The notes below the pieces were generated by a model. The model did no database searches, was not told the DNA's origin, and worked only from the letters and a program-made list of their open reading frames with translations. From Cruorifilaria tuberocauda (Eukaryota; Nematoda; Chromadorea; Rhabditida; Onchocercidae): a DNA stretch of 64,000 nt. A program made the position numbers and the translations under genes. This document shows positions 50,320 through 63,916 of the stretch, piece by piece (within the stretch, counting starts at the first letter, position 1; every line of letters begins with the position of its first letter). The DNA is taken from assembly GCA_013365365.1 (NCBI GenBank), contig JABVXU010000043.1:124001-188000 (forward strand). Direction: 5' to 3'.

Positions 50320-52789
50320 CTGCAATTACATTTATTGATTGCACTGTTAAAATCTCCAATTAACTACCGTACGCTAAACTGCGAGCGCCTTCATATTTTT
50401 TCATTAAATGTTTTTATTGTTAGTGATAGAGAAAGGAATTTCCACGTTGGATGCAAAACGTTTAACAAGAATTACACCAGAGCTTAATTTACCGGAGAAT
50501 TAGAATTAACCTGAAATAGCACAGAATTAATTTATTCATGCATTGAAAGTAAGTGAAATAATCAAATAGTTCTGATTTTTTCGAAATGAATTAACTACTA
50601 GACATTGAAAAAAACTATCCAATTTCAGTAATTTAATAGTGGATTGGTAAAATCGATCAACATATGATGATAAAAACAAATAAAAAATAATAGAAACATT
50701 TACTGCAATGAATTTTGAGTTTGAATTTTATTTTAAAAATTTGGAATCTATTATTCGGAAAAAGAGAAATAGTGATGACGCTTCTTTCGTCATCGATCGA
50801 ATGGGTTAAAAGAGATGTTTCAATGGCAATAAGAGAGAATGTTTATGAATCAGTGCTAGAGCTGTGATGAAATTCCTCTCGGAATTTTAATGAATATTTC
50901 TACTGAACCATGTGACCTAACCTGAACTTCTTAATTTCTGACTGTAATAGCATAAAACTACCAAGAGAATGCAACTAAGAGGAAAACTTTTGACTGCTTT
51001 TCATCGATACACATTTTGAAATCTTAAAAATTATCTTCATGAAAAATTTCAGATTATTTAATTTATAAATTCTCAAGCCCGAAAAGTCTTAAAAATGAAT
51101 GTTAAAGGAATGAGTTTCTAGAATTTGCAGCTCAAATGGCATAATATATCGTAATTTTAATCCCATAACAATTAAGTATATGCACATTACAGAGGAAAAA
51201 AATGGGTACCATATGATTTACCTTTCCAATATATCATCTTGAGCTATATATCACAGTAATTGGCCTTAATGCTTTCATTCCTCCGGAAAATCTAACTGTT
51301 ACTAATGAATAGGTCATGACATGCAGAGTTTGATAGCATTTCAGTTTAATGTTTTCCATCGTTAAACTTTTCCTAAAGCATCATCCACATCTCATATTTT
51401 TTGACAAACCATTATTATAACGTTGAAATAATTAAAAGTGAGCAAATAGAATTTTTTCGACTTACTTGTCAGACTGATTCATACACAAACCTGATTAGAT
51501 TCTCATCTTATTTACAACATAACCATCAGTAATTCTATACCTTTCATATATTTCCGTGAAATATTCGATTATTATTGCATGCTTGAATGCCTCAAGAAGT
51601 GAAGAAAGCATCAGGTCTAATAAAAATTCAAGAAATAGTTCAAAATTAATACGTGTGAATAATTAATTATTGTGATATAAGAAATAGAAGTTATATGAAA
51701 ATAGAATGGAAGGAAGAGGATTTGCTGTGCATAATTATCTTCACTGATAAATGATGAGATTATCATGCTGATAACAGTCAAGACAGACTATGCAAAAAGG
51801 TATGAGAAGTGTATATTTTGAGGAGAGGTTTCGAAAGCACCGCTTCTCTTTACACTATGATATGGCTGGAGGCAACTGTTTTCAATGTGTCACAACCGGT
51901 TCTTGGCCTGATTTATATTTACACCCATACTCATACCTGTCCCCACCCTACCTACTATTCTATCAATTCAACCTTTTACTACCACTTCAATATATTTATG
52001 CACTAATGGGCGAGTGAAGCGAGGAAATACGGAGGTATTTTCTGTGTTGCTTATTGCTTCATTTTGTCTTTTCTACATTTTCATTGTTATTTATCAAACT
52101 GCGTAATATTATTGTTGAGAGTTATTTAGTCATCCATGACATTTCGATATTATTTATCAAATTATCCTCTTATTTCAGTGCTATTTTCACAATTCATTTT
52201 AATCGTATTGATTCAACTTAAAGTTTACGTGTTTTAACATATGCAGTATGCTTCAATAAAAATTATTTCAGTTAGCATACGTATATCGTATAAAGATTAG
52301 AATCATTTAAATAAGCAGAATCTATATAGCAACGCATCTGTGCTTCGAGTTCATCGTGCATGCTTAAAATTTATTTAACCATCCTATCAATTAATAGGTC
52401 ATCAGAAATATTAATGAAACAGATAAAGTAATTAGGCTTATATTCGAGAAAATCATCATGTTGAAAATAACAACGATTGACTTGTACCACTTGTAAAAAT
52501 CAAAGCAAAATTTCAACAGCTAGCAGTGATCATTGTTGCTAAGATGATATGTAAGATATCAGTTAGAAATGATATTAAATGTCATCCTAAAAAAATACTG
52601 GAAAAGCTAAAAGTTTCAAAACAGTTTCATTTACAGCTGAGTATATAACTGTAACTTTAGAACATTTCATTTAATATTTCTTGTTTGTTAAAAGAAATTT
52701 TCTTTAAAAAAAACTAAAATAAAATGTTACAGCATATGCGTTAACAAATAGACAAAATCAATATCAAAAAACAGTAAACAACAAAATTG
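50320..52789. other. Intergenic, nothing supported
   Basis: It may contain the first exon and promoter of the minus-strand membrane protein. Frames at 51790-52017 on the plus strand have no splice or family support. Confidence 0.55.
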
Positions 52790-55700
52790 CTATTGATAAT
52801 AGCTTATCGATAGCAAATACAATGATATAAGAGCAGCGGGAATGGAAAATATCGCTGTGATATATTGTCGGTTTGCATCATTAGTGTTGTTGTTACCGTT
52901 AATGGGAAGTTCTTTTTCCTCACAAGCCTTGAAAAAACATTTTAAATTTTGAATAAATCGATTCGGTAGAATATTTAAATTCTTCGCTTTCAATGTTTGC
53001 ATTTACAGTGATATTTAATCCATCGTTTTTTTTTGCAAATGCCGTTTTTATCGATAAGAATGCAATAATTAAAATCTTAAAAGATATTTTTTTGTTACTC
53101 CACTTCGTTCCACATCAGAATGTAATATAACTAATGATTAGAATCAGCTATAATCTCAATTGATCGATCATAATGAAATGGCTTACCTTATTCAGATCAT
53201 CTATTGTATTCAGGATAGTAGGAGTACTTAATGCAATTAATTGATCTAATTTGCATGGTCGTGAACACCCTGGTACAAATAATTCATGAACATGCTCATT
53301 TACTGTTTCGTTCTTATATAGAATCTACAATTACGATATATTTATTATCCGACCGTAAAAAAAGCTTACATGCACGCTCCCATTTATTCTATCCCTCATT
53401 ATTCAATGTAACTAATTTAATCTGGCAAGTAAAAGGATCAGATTAAGACATTATTTCGATTTAATTCTATTAGCATGATATTTACTCATGAAATTATGTA
53501 TGACCATTATTATAAAAGATCGATGTATCAGCTCATAATTCTGAATTCTACTGGTTCTTATAGAGCTTCAACTTGATCTTTCATCTCCAGTCAAATACAT
53601 GTCTATTAAAACTTATCTTCTATATGATCTAGTATTTGATAGCAATAAATTTAGCTTACTTTGAGCTTCCATTAGAGGATATAAAGAAGACAAATTTTTA
53701 GAATAAATTTAATATAAACTTTACTTTCATATTTGATATCTTGAGAGAAATAAGCACACTCATGAAAAAATAAAATAGATCAGTCAGTTTTGGCAACTGT
53801 AATAAAAAGGTCATTCGGAAAAGTAATAATTTCAGGTGATTCAGAACGAAAATTTAACTTTTGCAGCAAAACTATAAGTACTGAAAATCTTCAAAAGCAA
53901 AAGATTGTGAAACTAACTTTTACTACTGTTTCATTTATTTTTGTTTGGTACAATTCCATAATCAAGCATGCCGAATATGGTACCAGTAAGCCGTTGCTTA
54001 TATTCAATGCGTGCTGTAGTGATAATATTGTCACATCATGCTGCAATTATCACTTCAATAAAGTAAATTCATTGACTGATTCACTTCAACTGATACAATG
54101 AATAAGGAAGACAGGTGTTCTTGAATTTGAAAGTTTTATTGTCTTTCCTTTTTTAGATACTAAAAAAACTGAAGCGATTTGCATTCATAAACATTTCTTT
54201 CTATCATTGACACAAGAGAATGCTTAAAACTATCGAAAAAAATTTACCGCAGAATAGAGAAACATTTTACGTGCTTCTACTTCGATTCCAGCGGAAACGT
54301 TTTGAAATCGATGCAAAATATCACCGAGTAGCAAGCCACCTTTAAATCGAGCCTTTTCAAATGTATTATATTTCGAAATTTGACTAATACGCTTGAACTC
54401 CTTAATTATATCAATAGTGCGCATGTCGTGAAACTGTGGCCACTTTTGGTAAACCCATTCTGGTTGCGGAAGTTGATTATTGATCTAAAATTTTGGTTAA
54501 AATTAAAAAATATGAAAAACATTTTTGTCTTTTTTAAAGAATTTTTCTACATCTTTTCATTTTTAAAAGCTTTTTAAAAGCTAAAACTAACCGAAATGAG
54601 GAAGACAATTTTTCATTTCTTTGATTTTTTCAATTTTCATTTTTCATTTCATTTTTTTTCATTTTACATTAAGCTAAAAAATTTGAAAGATTATAATATA
54701 TTATAAAATTAAAATTTAACTCCAAATGCCTAAAAACTAATGACTGGAAATTAATGTTACAACTGTAGCCAACTATCACTCCGAAATGCATCTTTTTATC
54801 AATCAATATTGGAAAGAACCAATCATGCCTCTCGTTGAATATCAGTCAGTGCAGCTATTCGACCGAACTTTAATCCTCCACCAATTCCAGTCACATTTGC
54901 GAGGACGTCAACGACGTCAGCATACTTTTGCAGCATCGAATCAGCGATCTCAGCCGCTTCACTTTTCATAAGTTGATTATAACGTGGACAAACGTGAAAG
55001 GTTGAATGAAGAAGCTGAAATGATACAGTAATAGTTCTAGTAAACGGAATTTCAAAAAAATCAACTAACAGGTGCACTCTTTTCAATGCTTTCACTATGG
55101 AAGGGAAATGGTTGCCACTTCTCATCTGCTAACCATTCCATAGCACCACTTTTAACCGGAAAGAATCCACGCAGTAAAGCCTGAGCACTGACGATCGCTC
55201 GATCCCAATGAGATGTTATTATTTGTATCTGAAATTATAGGCATTATATTCAAATTTGATCATAGCTGATCAGTTTTTGATCTGATCAGTTTTCTAATTA
55301 ATAATTTTTGAAATATTTAAGTAGAACTAAGCAATTGAATTAAAAAACCATAACATTATAAGGACGGAATAATTACATCATTCGGATTGAATTCTTCAAT
55401 GTACCCATTATACCGTTTCTGGAAGAAAAGACCCAAATCATATAGCTGTTTCATTCCAGTCTGTAATAAGAAATCAATTGATGAAATTGTAAAAAATGAA
55501 TTTTATTCATTGTAATTTAAAATCTTTAACCAGCTAGCACCAACAAATCAAAGTATTATCGACTCAAAAATTTCAAAAAAAAATTCAATTTTTGGTTGAC
55601 ATGAGAATTGACAATATTCAAAACCACTAATATAAATGAAATGAATAGATGGAATGGGTTTATTTACATCTAAAAAATATGTCTACAATTTAGTTACAAT

Positions 55701-56131
55701 CAAGTCAAGTTTGAACTTTTGAACAGTCCAAACTGATAGAAAGTTTTGAATTTGAAATCAGTACTCAGTGAATATTTAAAGAGACTAATTAGTTTTATTG
55801 TCACGCAAGTAAATTCGGCTGCTTGATTTTAAATCTGGAATATTTCTTAAAATTGAAATGGTATATTATCAACGAAATGTTCATTTGTTCCATTTTTCCA
55901 GGAAAATTTAAATCAAACATTTGTTAGTTGAGACCATCCTCTTGGCCAAGAGCTTTCATTGTTCAGATCGGTTGGATAAGGTAAGTGATGCGGTGCGCGA
56001 TCGCCGTGTCTCCAGATGGCTTGTACGTAAATGAGACGTTCTTCTATCTTCACGTCTGTCTCATTATCACTCAACGTATAATTAAATAGAGAAAGGTGTA
56101 GTATGATAAATAAATAATGTAAAGTAGACAT
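52790..56131 (-). CDS. Histidine acid phosphatase, secreted or membrane-anchored
   Basis: Eight exons (56131-55919, 55460-55377, 55228-55070, 55014-54829, 54484-54248, 54040-53914, 53880-53798, 52927-52790) give 408 residues. A signal peptide covers about residues 1-20. The catalytic RHGDRAP is at 41-47, followed by WPRGWSQLTNTGMKQLYDLG and the SHWDRAIVSAQALLRGFFP segment. The proton-donor HD (HDVTILSLQHAL) is at 294-295, followed by SNGLLVPYSACLIMELYQ. The C-terminus is hydrophobic, like a tail anchor or GPI signal; the acceptor of the last exon is the least certain. In the SHWDRA segment, Ile stands where the family usually has the phosphate-binding Arg of RSTDVDRT. The intron 54485-54828 must start with GC. 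Substrate unknown; the family removes phosphate from many monoesters at acid pH. Confidence 0.92.
54485..54828 (-). other. GC-AG intron in the acid phosphatase gene
   Basis: The exon ends CAA CGA GAG and the intron begins GCATGA; the next exon follows ATTTTAG in phase 0 (ATC AAT AAT CAA). Without this splice, the frame stops at GCA TGA. No usable GT is present before that stop. Confidence 0.75.
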
Positions 56132-56142
56132 GTAATATCTGA
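56132..56142 (-). promoter_or_regulatory. Probable spliced-leader acceptor of the acid phosphatase gene
   Basis: On the minus strand, TTTTCAG ends seven bases before the ATG at 56131, consistent with trans-splicing. Confidence 0.6.
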
Positions 56143-58475
56143 AAACATTAACAATTGTTAAAGAATTTTATATTTGTAAATTATTGCGCCTTAAAAACGC
56201 ATGATCGATAATAATGAGTTATGGAAGTGAAACAAACATTATAACACAATATTGCAATTAAGACGCAATTAGTGACGTAAATTGGGTAAAATAAGTTTGT
56301 AGTCATTGCAAATAAGCAGCATCATTATAAACAAAAAGAGAAGCAAATTTTCTGATTCTAAAATATTTTAACGTTACATGAGAGTTCCACCTTCATCAGA
56401 TAGTATTTATCATATGTGAGAAATAGATACAGTTATTAGTCGGACTGTTGGAACGCGTCTTCGATCACATTATTTAGGTATTTTATTCAATAATTGAAAC
56501 CCGAAATTGATAAAACTTTGGAAAATGAAAGTTTGAGTATATAAAATTTCACCTGCGATAAACAGTACTACATAATAACATTAGTTAGATATTTAAAGAT
56601 TATGAAACAATCGTGGTATGAAAAATAATGGCAAATGGAAGAAGTGCAAGGTGAATATTTCATGTTACGATTAGCTTTTTAAATCCAAAAAGATTATTAT
56701 TCCGAAATTTTGTGACAACTATTAAATATTTAATTCGGATTTATCATAACGAAAGAAAGAATAAATTAATGAATCTTGTTCCTTTCACTCTCTCAAATGG
56801 TTTTTCTGCTCCTCTTACATCACAAAAACTTTTATTATTTAAGAAATTTTATTTCCGAGAAATTTTATTTCCGCCATTTTCCTCTTTCTTTCCAAAAGAA
56901 TTGTTAAATTTTAAGCTATTTAATGATGAAGGTGAGGAGATTGATCATATTTAACGAATTTGATAGGTAAAATATACTTTATGTTGCGAAACTGACCTGG
57001 CTACGCAAAATAAATTATGGACAATATTTTACATCATTGTATAGCCTTTAATTTCATCTTTAATCTTTCCACTGTTATATAAGGGGGTGAAGGTAGGTCA
57101 AGAATTATTGCGAAATACTAATATTGAAAATCGTTAAATTAGAAATTCTATAGGCTCATTGTTAGCAGCGTACATTTTCACTATCACTCATCTGTTATCA
57201 TTGTCAATTCGATCGATGACTAATTTTCATTGTGACTGAACAAAAACGAGTGTTTAAAGAAGTCGAATCATTCTAAAACGGGAATTTACAATGAACTAAT
57301 ACAGTTTACCTTTTCTCCTCCTGAAATGATTAAATATTTAAATTTTTTTGAAACTTTGGATAGGAATATTGCTAAAAATTTTTTCTCTAACATAAGTAAA
57401 TAAAATTCTTTTATAACATTTATACATATATTCCAGATATTGAAATTTTTTAATTATCAAATATATAATTTTATGATTAATTTCACTTTTTATTTCTTGA
57501 TTAGCCATAAATTTTTTTAACAGCTTAGAAAACCTATGAATCATATGTGAATTTCAATGGAACTGAATGTAGATGATACGTTGGAAGCATCAGTTAAACT
57601 TTTATGCTTTATGTGACTAGTTTCCTTTCAATATGACATTATCGTTGCAGTTGACATATTCATATTTAATAATGTATGCGCCATGTGTAGCTTTTTTTAA
57701 AATAATATCACAGTTATTCTTTAATTTCATGATGAGTCATCAAATTTCTGTTTAGAAAGTGAGTTGAGACAATTATTATCTCAGGTATAATTATGAATTT
57801 TACATTAGCAATTCTTCACAATTAATGTCACCAAGATCGCAAAAAATTCGAGTACTTACATAATTCAGATCTCATTGCTCAATTAAATTTCGGAACAGAT
57901 TCTTCTTGTACGTTTATAGTGCATCGTCACTTCTTCAGCTATTATTTGCACAGTTTGCAATGGATACTTCATGATACGTTGATATTTTTTTCACATACTT
58001 TATAATGTTATATTCACTTGTCCATAACTGATGAAACGTAAGATATTAACTGGAAAAGAGTGACTTAAATGTACATCTACACTGGCAATATATTTTTATT
58101 TTATTCTTCTATGACAATATTAACGGTTTAAATTTATACGCCACATTAATCATCCAAAGTTAGATCAAGAATTTTATGAAGTGCAAAAAATATTGCAAAG
58201 CAACTTCGAATGGCGGTCGCGGAAGCGCAACAACAATTTCGCGTCACGCCATGCGTTCGACAAAACACGTTGGCTCTATTTTCCCACGGGGTATTGAACT
58301 GCAAAAGAATTTCTCAAAGGTATTGATATCGACAATTCTTGAAAATTGTTTTTTCTCCTCTGTTCGCATGATTTATTATCCTAAGAAAGGATTTTAACGT
58401 TTTCCAGCAATTCGAAATTGAAATTGAATTTGTTATTTAATGACTCTTTCTTCAGCGGTTTGTTTAACCAATACC
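56143..58475. other. Intergenic between two minus-strand genes
   Basis: It lies between the acid phosphatase 5' end and the Maelstrom stop codon. No coding support is seen. A frame at 58176-58397 (+) is unsupported and partly overlaps the region of the Maelstrom 3' end. Confidence 0.6.
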
Positions 58476-61400
58476 TTATCTAATATACGATATCATTCGC
58501 GCCCCATAGAGTTTTACAGCAACCTCAAATGGCTGTCTTTTTCCAAAAATATCCATCCATAATTTGTATTCCAAATTAGGTGTACCGTTGACGTATTCGG
58601 CGAGAGCATCAACCACAGCATCAGCGTACCAGAAGCGATCTTCCGTTGTAGGAAACCCTAAAACTGAGACAGTTGTAAATACGAAAGTTAGACTAAAAAG
58701 TATGTGCTCAGTAAAATTTTAGAATACCGTATATTTAATTAAGAAAGTTTGCTGAAAATGCTTAAATGAAGATGTAAGTAGTTTAATAATATAGTTAGAA
58801 ACTAAATAACTTTACGGAACGAAACATTTCATTTGAAATAAGTTAGGAAATGATATCACTGAACAGCTAATTTTCTTTTTTTAGTTTATTTTTTAACTTG
58901 GTTAATTTTTATTTAATTTGTTCAATTTTAATCTGTTTGATTCGAAACTTCAAGATCTGAACTGAAATTTGCAATGGAAACTTCATGGAGTAGTTCTGAA
59001 AAATAAGATTAAAGGCTTTTAATTGTTGGCTGAAAATGTATGGTCACATAGATTGCTTTGTATTTTAAAAAAGCTAATTTTTCTGAAGTGCTAGGAGCTA
59101 AAGACGCAAAGCTCTCGTGGTTTAAAACCTCGTCTAGCAAAAAATTCGTTGAATTTTCCCGAAACTAAGAAGAAAATTAATGTAAACATCCTTCTGCTAA
59201 ATATTCGATCATGCCCTTTTAGAAAGCACTATAAATCTTATATCTTTACCGAAGAAACTACCAAACTCAATTTCATATAAATTTATGGGAAAGAAAATAA
59301 AGCTGTAAGCTCGAATAGTTTGGAATGGAAAGAACATTTTTTATCTGTCTATTGGAAAGATATGGATATAATTTATTACCATCATAACAGAGTCCTTGTG
59401 CTTGTTTAAGATATTCCAGACTTGCGCGTATTTTCTCGTATTCGTGGTTCAAACAAACTAACCAACGTCGTCCTTCTTTGTTGGCCACAAAAATTGGTTC
59501 TGTTTGTTGTGAACGTTTGAACCCATAATGATCATTCGTGGATTCTATTTAAGAAATAGTTATATTAGGATTTATAATATATCTAAAATATATTTAAATA
59601 TTAGGATTTAAAATAGTAATAATGCAGAAAGGCTCAGCAATCACAATGAGTTATATTGTGTTTTATTCGTGACCTCATAGGTCATATTAGTACAACAAAT
59701 TAAAATAAGGAGAGTACCATATTTAAGTAAAATAAAACTTAAATTTCTTGCGTAGGGGCATTTCTTTCATTAAGTGGTAAATGTCAAAACTGTATAAATT
59801 AACAGCTAAGATTTATGCAATATATATTTATGCAATTTTATTCGTGGATAGTAATTTCGCAGCAGTTCTTAAATAGTCTGTTATTTTGTTTTGACTTAAA
59901 AACAAAAATAAATATTCAGATGAAGCACTGTGAAAAATCATCGTTTAGGCTCATCAAGATTGTACTGTTCGTTCCAACGATAATGTCCCGAGAATGATGG
60001 GAAAGACCTCTCTTGTTACAGGAAATCAAGTGAATAGATAACTTAAATACTTATGTTATGTATACCTTTAACAAACTTCACTAGCTTTTCTTTGTTTTGG
60101 TATGTTGTATCTGGAAGAAAAATACGATTTATTGAATGGGATGTGGCATATAATATCGTAATATCAGATTTTCAACAATTAGACTCATAAATTCTCATAA
60201 AATCTGATTTATTTGAATGACCAGAAGCTATAAAAAATTTTTAAAAACTGAGTGATTTTCATCCCACTTTAATTTATTCAGTGATGGTGCATTCAAATGG
60301 CTTACATGTTCGATTGCTGCACATGCTGCCACTGCTGTCGTTACTGACGACCTCAGATGACCTTCGATCGTTACAGTAAACATTGTTGCAAAACGTTGCC
60401 AAAGTCTGTTGCTGCTATGAACAAAATCTGTTGGAAATGAAGATTGCTAAACAGTGTGATATTTGAATTCTCAACTCACCACATCATTCTCGAATTCTAC
60501 AATTCCATCACGATATAGACCAACAAAAACGCCTTGATATTTCGCAATGGTTGGTTCACAACGACCCAAAATTTCTCGCAAGCACTATAATATTTCACGA
60601 TAGATTTCAACTGATACTAACAAATGCTTTTACTTGTTGATCGTTAATTTCTAAATCTAATTCATTTATGCGTTTATATATTGCAGTACTTTAAATTTTC
60701 ACAGAAGCATTCAGAGATAGCTCCATAATGAAAGAATTCAACAATTGCAATGATCAGATTATTTCAGGCAAAACATCAAATCGAATGATCTGTATAAACC
60801 TTTCCTATTTTTCGTGATATCTTTGAAAAAGATGAATCTTTATTAATTAAATCCACTTAAGTGCTTCGATTCATTAAAAAAATGCATGAGCATTCGATGC
60901 ATCCATATGATATTTGGAAAGCAATTGAAACTCAAATAAAAGTACCGAATTTTGAGTAGGAACTTTGAATATTTTTTCACCAAACATATCTAAGTGAATT
61001 TGGTGCGTTTCGTTTGCGTGAAATTCAGCTCTTCGGCGTTGTACCTCATTGTTTAAACGCCATGGTCCAATTACCGACGTGTACTGTAACACTTTTTAAC
61101 TAATTAGAATTTTACTCATATACATAATCAATTTGATAATCTTGTTTGTGAAAATTGTATTTTTGGAACAACACGCATCATAATATCGTATATAAAAATT
61201 TGATACTTGACTAAGTTTGATCTGAGAGTTAGTAACATTGCAACAACATGACCTTAATCATTGCCTTAAATTATAATCTATCCTCTGATGATTATTGTTG
61301 ATATTCCTGTATTAACATTATATGTTTATTACTGTTTTAGAATAGATTATCATTTCTTGATCACTCACTTTTCAATTATAAAAAACGATGCCCGAAAAGC

Positions 61401-62845
61401 GAAACCTTATCAATTATGCCGTGCTTCAGATTGAATTCACAAATTGCAATTTCAGCAGGAATGCATATACCATCTACATTCCCATATGTTTGCACCGAAA
61501 TGAACAAAAATCGAGCTCTCTGAAACATTTTCAAAATGCTCAAACAACCTTAAAAAATTGTATTGATTGACTGATCAATTAACCAGCCAGATTTCTACAT
61601 TGCTATTTCTTGTTGACGGGTATGAAAATCAAAGCAGAAAATTTTAAACTTTTAATATTAACTCGAATTTCATCCAATCCATTAAGAGTGCACAGATATG
61701 CAAGCACTCGTTCTTTATCTTTTTCGTACTTCTCTTTATAAGTCCATTGACTGGTACCTCTTTCTATAAATTCTTGAATTCAAAATCCTAAATCATAAAT
61801 ATTTCGACATGTGAATAAATTCGTCCCAACTTAATATTTTTTCCTTCATTTTTTTAATGCCCAGAATCGATCAACACTGATGCACCTTCTGAATCATAGT
61901 CCTTTTCGTTTAATGGTACACCAATCATTGAATCTTCTGAATAATCATTTTCATCAAATTCATCAAGTTCCTCGCTTTCACTTTTGCTTTCGGCTTCATC
62001 ACTTTCTTCACTGAAAATTTCTACTGTATCAACGAAGCAAAAAATAATATTAGTATTAGAATAGGCATATTCATTGGAAATCAATCAATTCCTCCTTTAC
62101 CACTTTTCTATAATTATTTATTTTTTATCCAAATATTTTTACCCAAAATTTTTATCTAAATTTTTTATCCAAATTTTATCAAATAATTTTTTTAGGCAAA
62201 ATATGCAAAACTTACTCCATCGGCTCATTTTTGGGCTTCCTTTGCTTCGCCATCATTTTTGATTGACGCAACAAAGTGAAACATTCCTCAATATGACGCT
62301 TCATTTTTGCCCGATCTTTCCACACCTGTTCAAAAATCATGTAGTTATACATCTGGTCGGTTTATAGATCTTCGTGCTGCTATGTTGCAAAATTTAAGAA
62401 TTGCTACTATGATATCCTCCAACTACAGCATTTGCATAAATCGTAGGTGATGAATAAGAGGTCATGATCTCTAGGAATTCACAATCCTGAATTAAAAGGT
62501 CAAATCTCGTCAGTTTCAACCGATTGTAGAACGATTGAGATCCTTGTGAGAAAAAGTACCTTATTTTTTGATATTTTCAAGCTGATTAGAAAAAAGTGAA
62601 AAAACTGCAAAGCTATTGTATTGCATGAGTTTATAGATACTAACCTTCTTCTCCTCACTTGTAAGACGTTCCCATAGCGGCGTTACGATACTGACCAAAT
62701 AAGGAGAAATTATATCGTCCTGACAGTAATGCTTATGTCCTGTTATTTTGGTTCGTAGTTCCTGCGCAAACAAACAAAAACCATTAGTGGCACCTGGCAT
62801 TATCACTTCTGTTTTGAACTTTCCTCTCAGTAATTGACGAATTTT
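58476..62845 (-). CDS. MAEL: Maelstrom-family protein (HMG box plus MAEL domain)
   Basis: Eleven exons (62845-62645, 62325-62216, 62010-61886, 61763-61663, 61519-61406, 61083-60946, 60584-60480, 60427-60382, 60110-60066, 59544-59380, 58657-58476) join in consistent phase. From the ATG at 62800 they give 428 residues. The N-terminus is an HMG-like box (MPGATNGFCLFAQEL ... PLWERLTSEEKKVWKDRAK). An acidic Ser/Glu/Asp linker follows. The MAEL domain starts near residue 165: FISVQTYGNVDGICIPAEIA, EFNLKHGI, then RAEFHANETHQIHLDMFG. The Glu of PAE and a later C-x-x-H (LVCLNHEYEK) are present, with a further Cys 19 residues on (GLCYDG). In animals Maelstrom acts in germline transposon silencing with the piRNA pathway. 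Family assignment is from remembered motifs, so an HMMER search would settle it. Confidence 0.8.
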
Positions 62846-63829
62846 CTGCAATTTATGAATCAAAGATTTGAAATGAACTTTACAATAAAATTATTTTGAA
62901 AACAAAAGATTTGAAAGAGAAATCATTTTGCAAAATGAAGAGTACTGCGCAACTGGGTAAAATTTCGAAAATATGGCCTTAAAAAGTTAATTTTTGAGAG
63001 ACTATCACTTCCCTTAATTGTAAGTAATACTTATCTCTTATTCATTTTTCTTCTTTCATTATTTGCATCCTCAGAAATTTGTAGAATTTTGCAGTAAAAT
63101 GTGAAAATGATAGAGTGTGAACTGCGAAAATTCTTACTAACATTAAATATGCAACGACAGATAATGGAATAAGAGTGAGAATCTGAAGCAGCGACGCGCT
63201 AATTGATTACCATGCACAATGATAAGGTAATCAGGCTTCATTTTAATTTAAAATTTCATTTTACCCATGTTTTATGCAAATTCCTTTACGAAGGAAATCT
63301 TTCAATGGCTTATTTTTGAACTTGCAATTTTCTGATGCAACGAAGAATGCTTTCGTTTCTTTTTTTTGAATACACAGCTTTCTTTGCACTTTTCACTGCT
63401 GTTTTTAATTCAGCATTTCACTTCAGTTCTTCCATGAAATCTGAGTTTAACCGTTAACTATAAATTATAGCAGTAATGTCAGATATGCTGATATTATAGC
63501 AGCATATAAAACAAATTGACGATTTGAAATTCTTCTGGATTGAAGATTAGCGTGCTCTTCATTCACAGAAGAGAAACATTGAATATCTGGGCAGTCATGA
63601 TGTATTGATATTTCATATCAGTTACATATGTGATAAACGGCTTTGTTGCGCAAAAATAACAAAAATAACATGCATTCAAATGTTTTCTATTCCTTTGTAA
63701 TTTTTTTCACAGTGGAATATTTAAGCATCGTACAATGAAATATTTACGCATATATCACTGATATCGCGAAGACTTATCGAAACAGACAGAAAAAAGTTTC
63801 CATAGTTGTCTCAGTGATTGTTGACTAAC
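62846..63829. other. Intron or intergenic stretch upstream of MAEL
   Basis: A TTGCAG acceptor ends at 62846. The space up to the exon at 63830 is either a roughly 980-base intron of the same gene or intergenic. No other coding sequence is seen in it. Confidence 0.5.
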
Positions 63830-63916
63830 ACATTTTCTCGATCCTGTGATAGTGGTAGCACGTAAGCGTTGAAGCTTTTGTACTTGACGACATTCCAGTA
63901 GATGCTCATCGATTAG
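63830..63916 (-). CDS. Isolated 29-codon exon at the window edge
   Basis: It has a TTTTTAG acceptor at 63917-63918 and a TGT|GTTAGT donor at 63829. It is open in phase 0 over 87 bases (LIDEHLLECRQVQKLQRLRA...). It could be a 5' exon of the Maelstrom gene, since the phase matches the exon starting at 62845, or part of a different minus-strand gene entering from the right. The sequence alone cannot decide. Confidence 0.5.

Noticed and set aside
60295..60440. Alternative frame NRLWQRFATMFTVTIEGHLR in a Maelstrom exon
   Set aside because: It breaks the phase with the next exon; the frame FIAATDFGNVLQQ with a donor at 60381 keeps every junction consistent.
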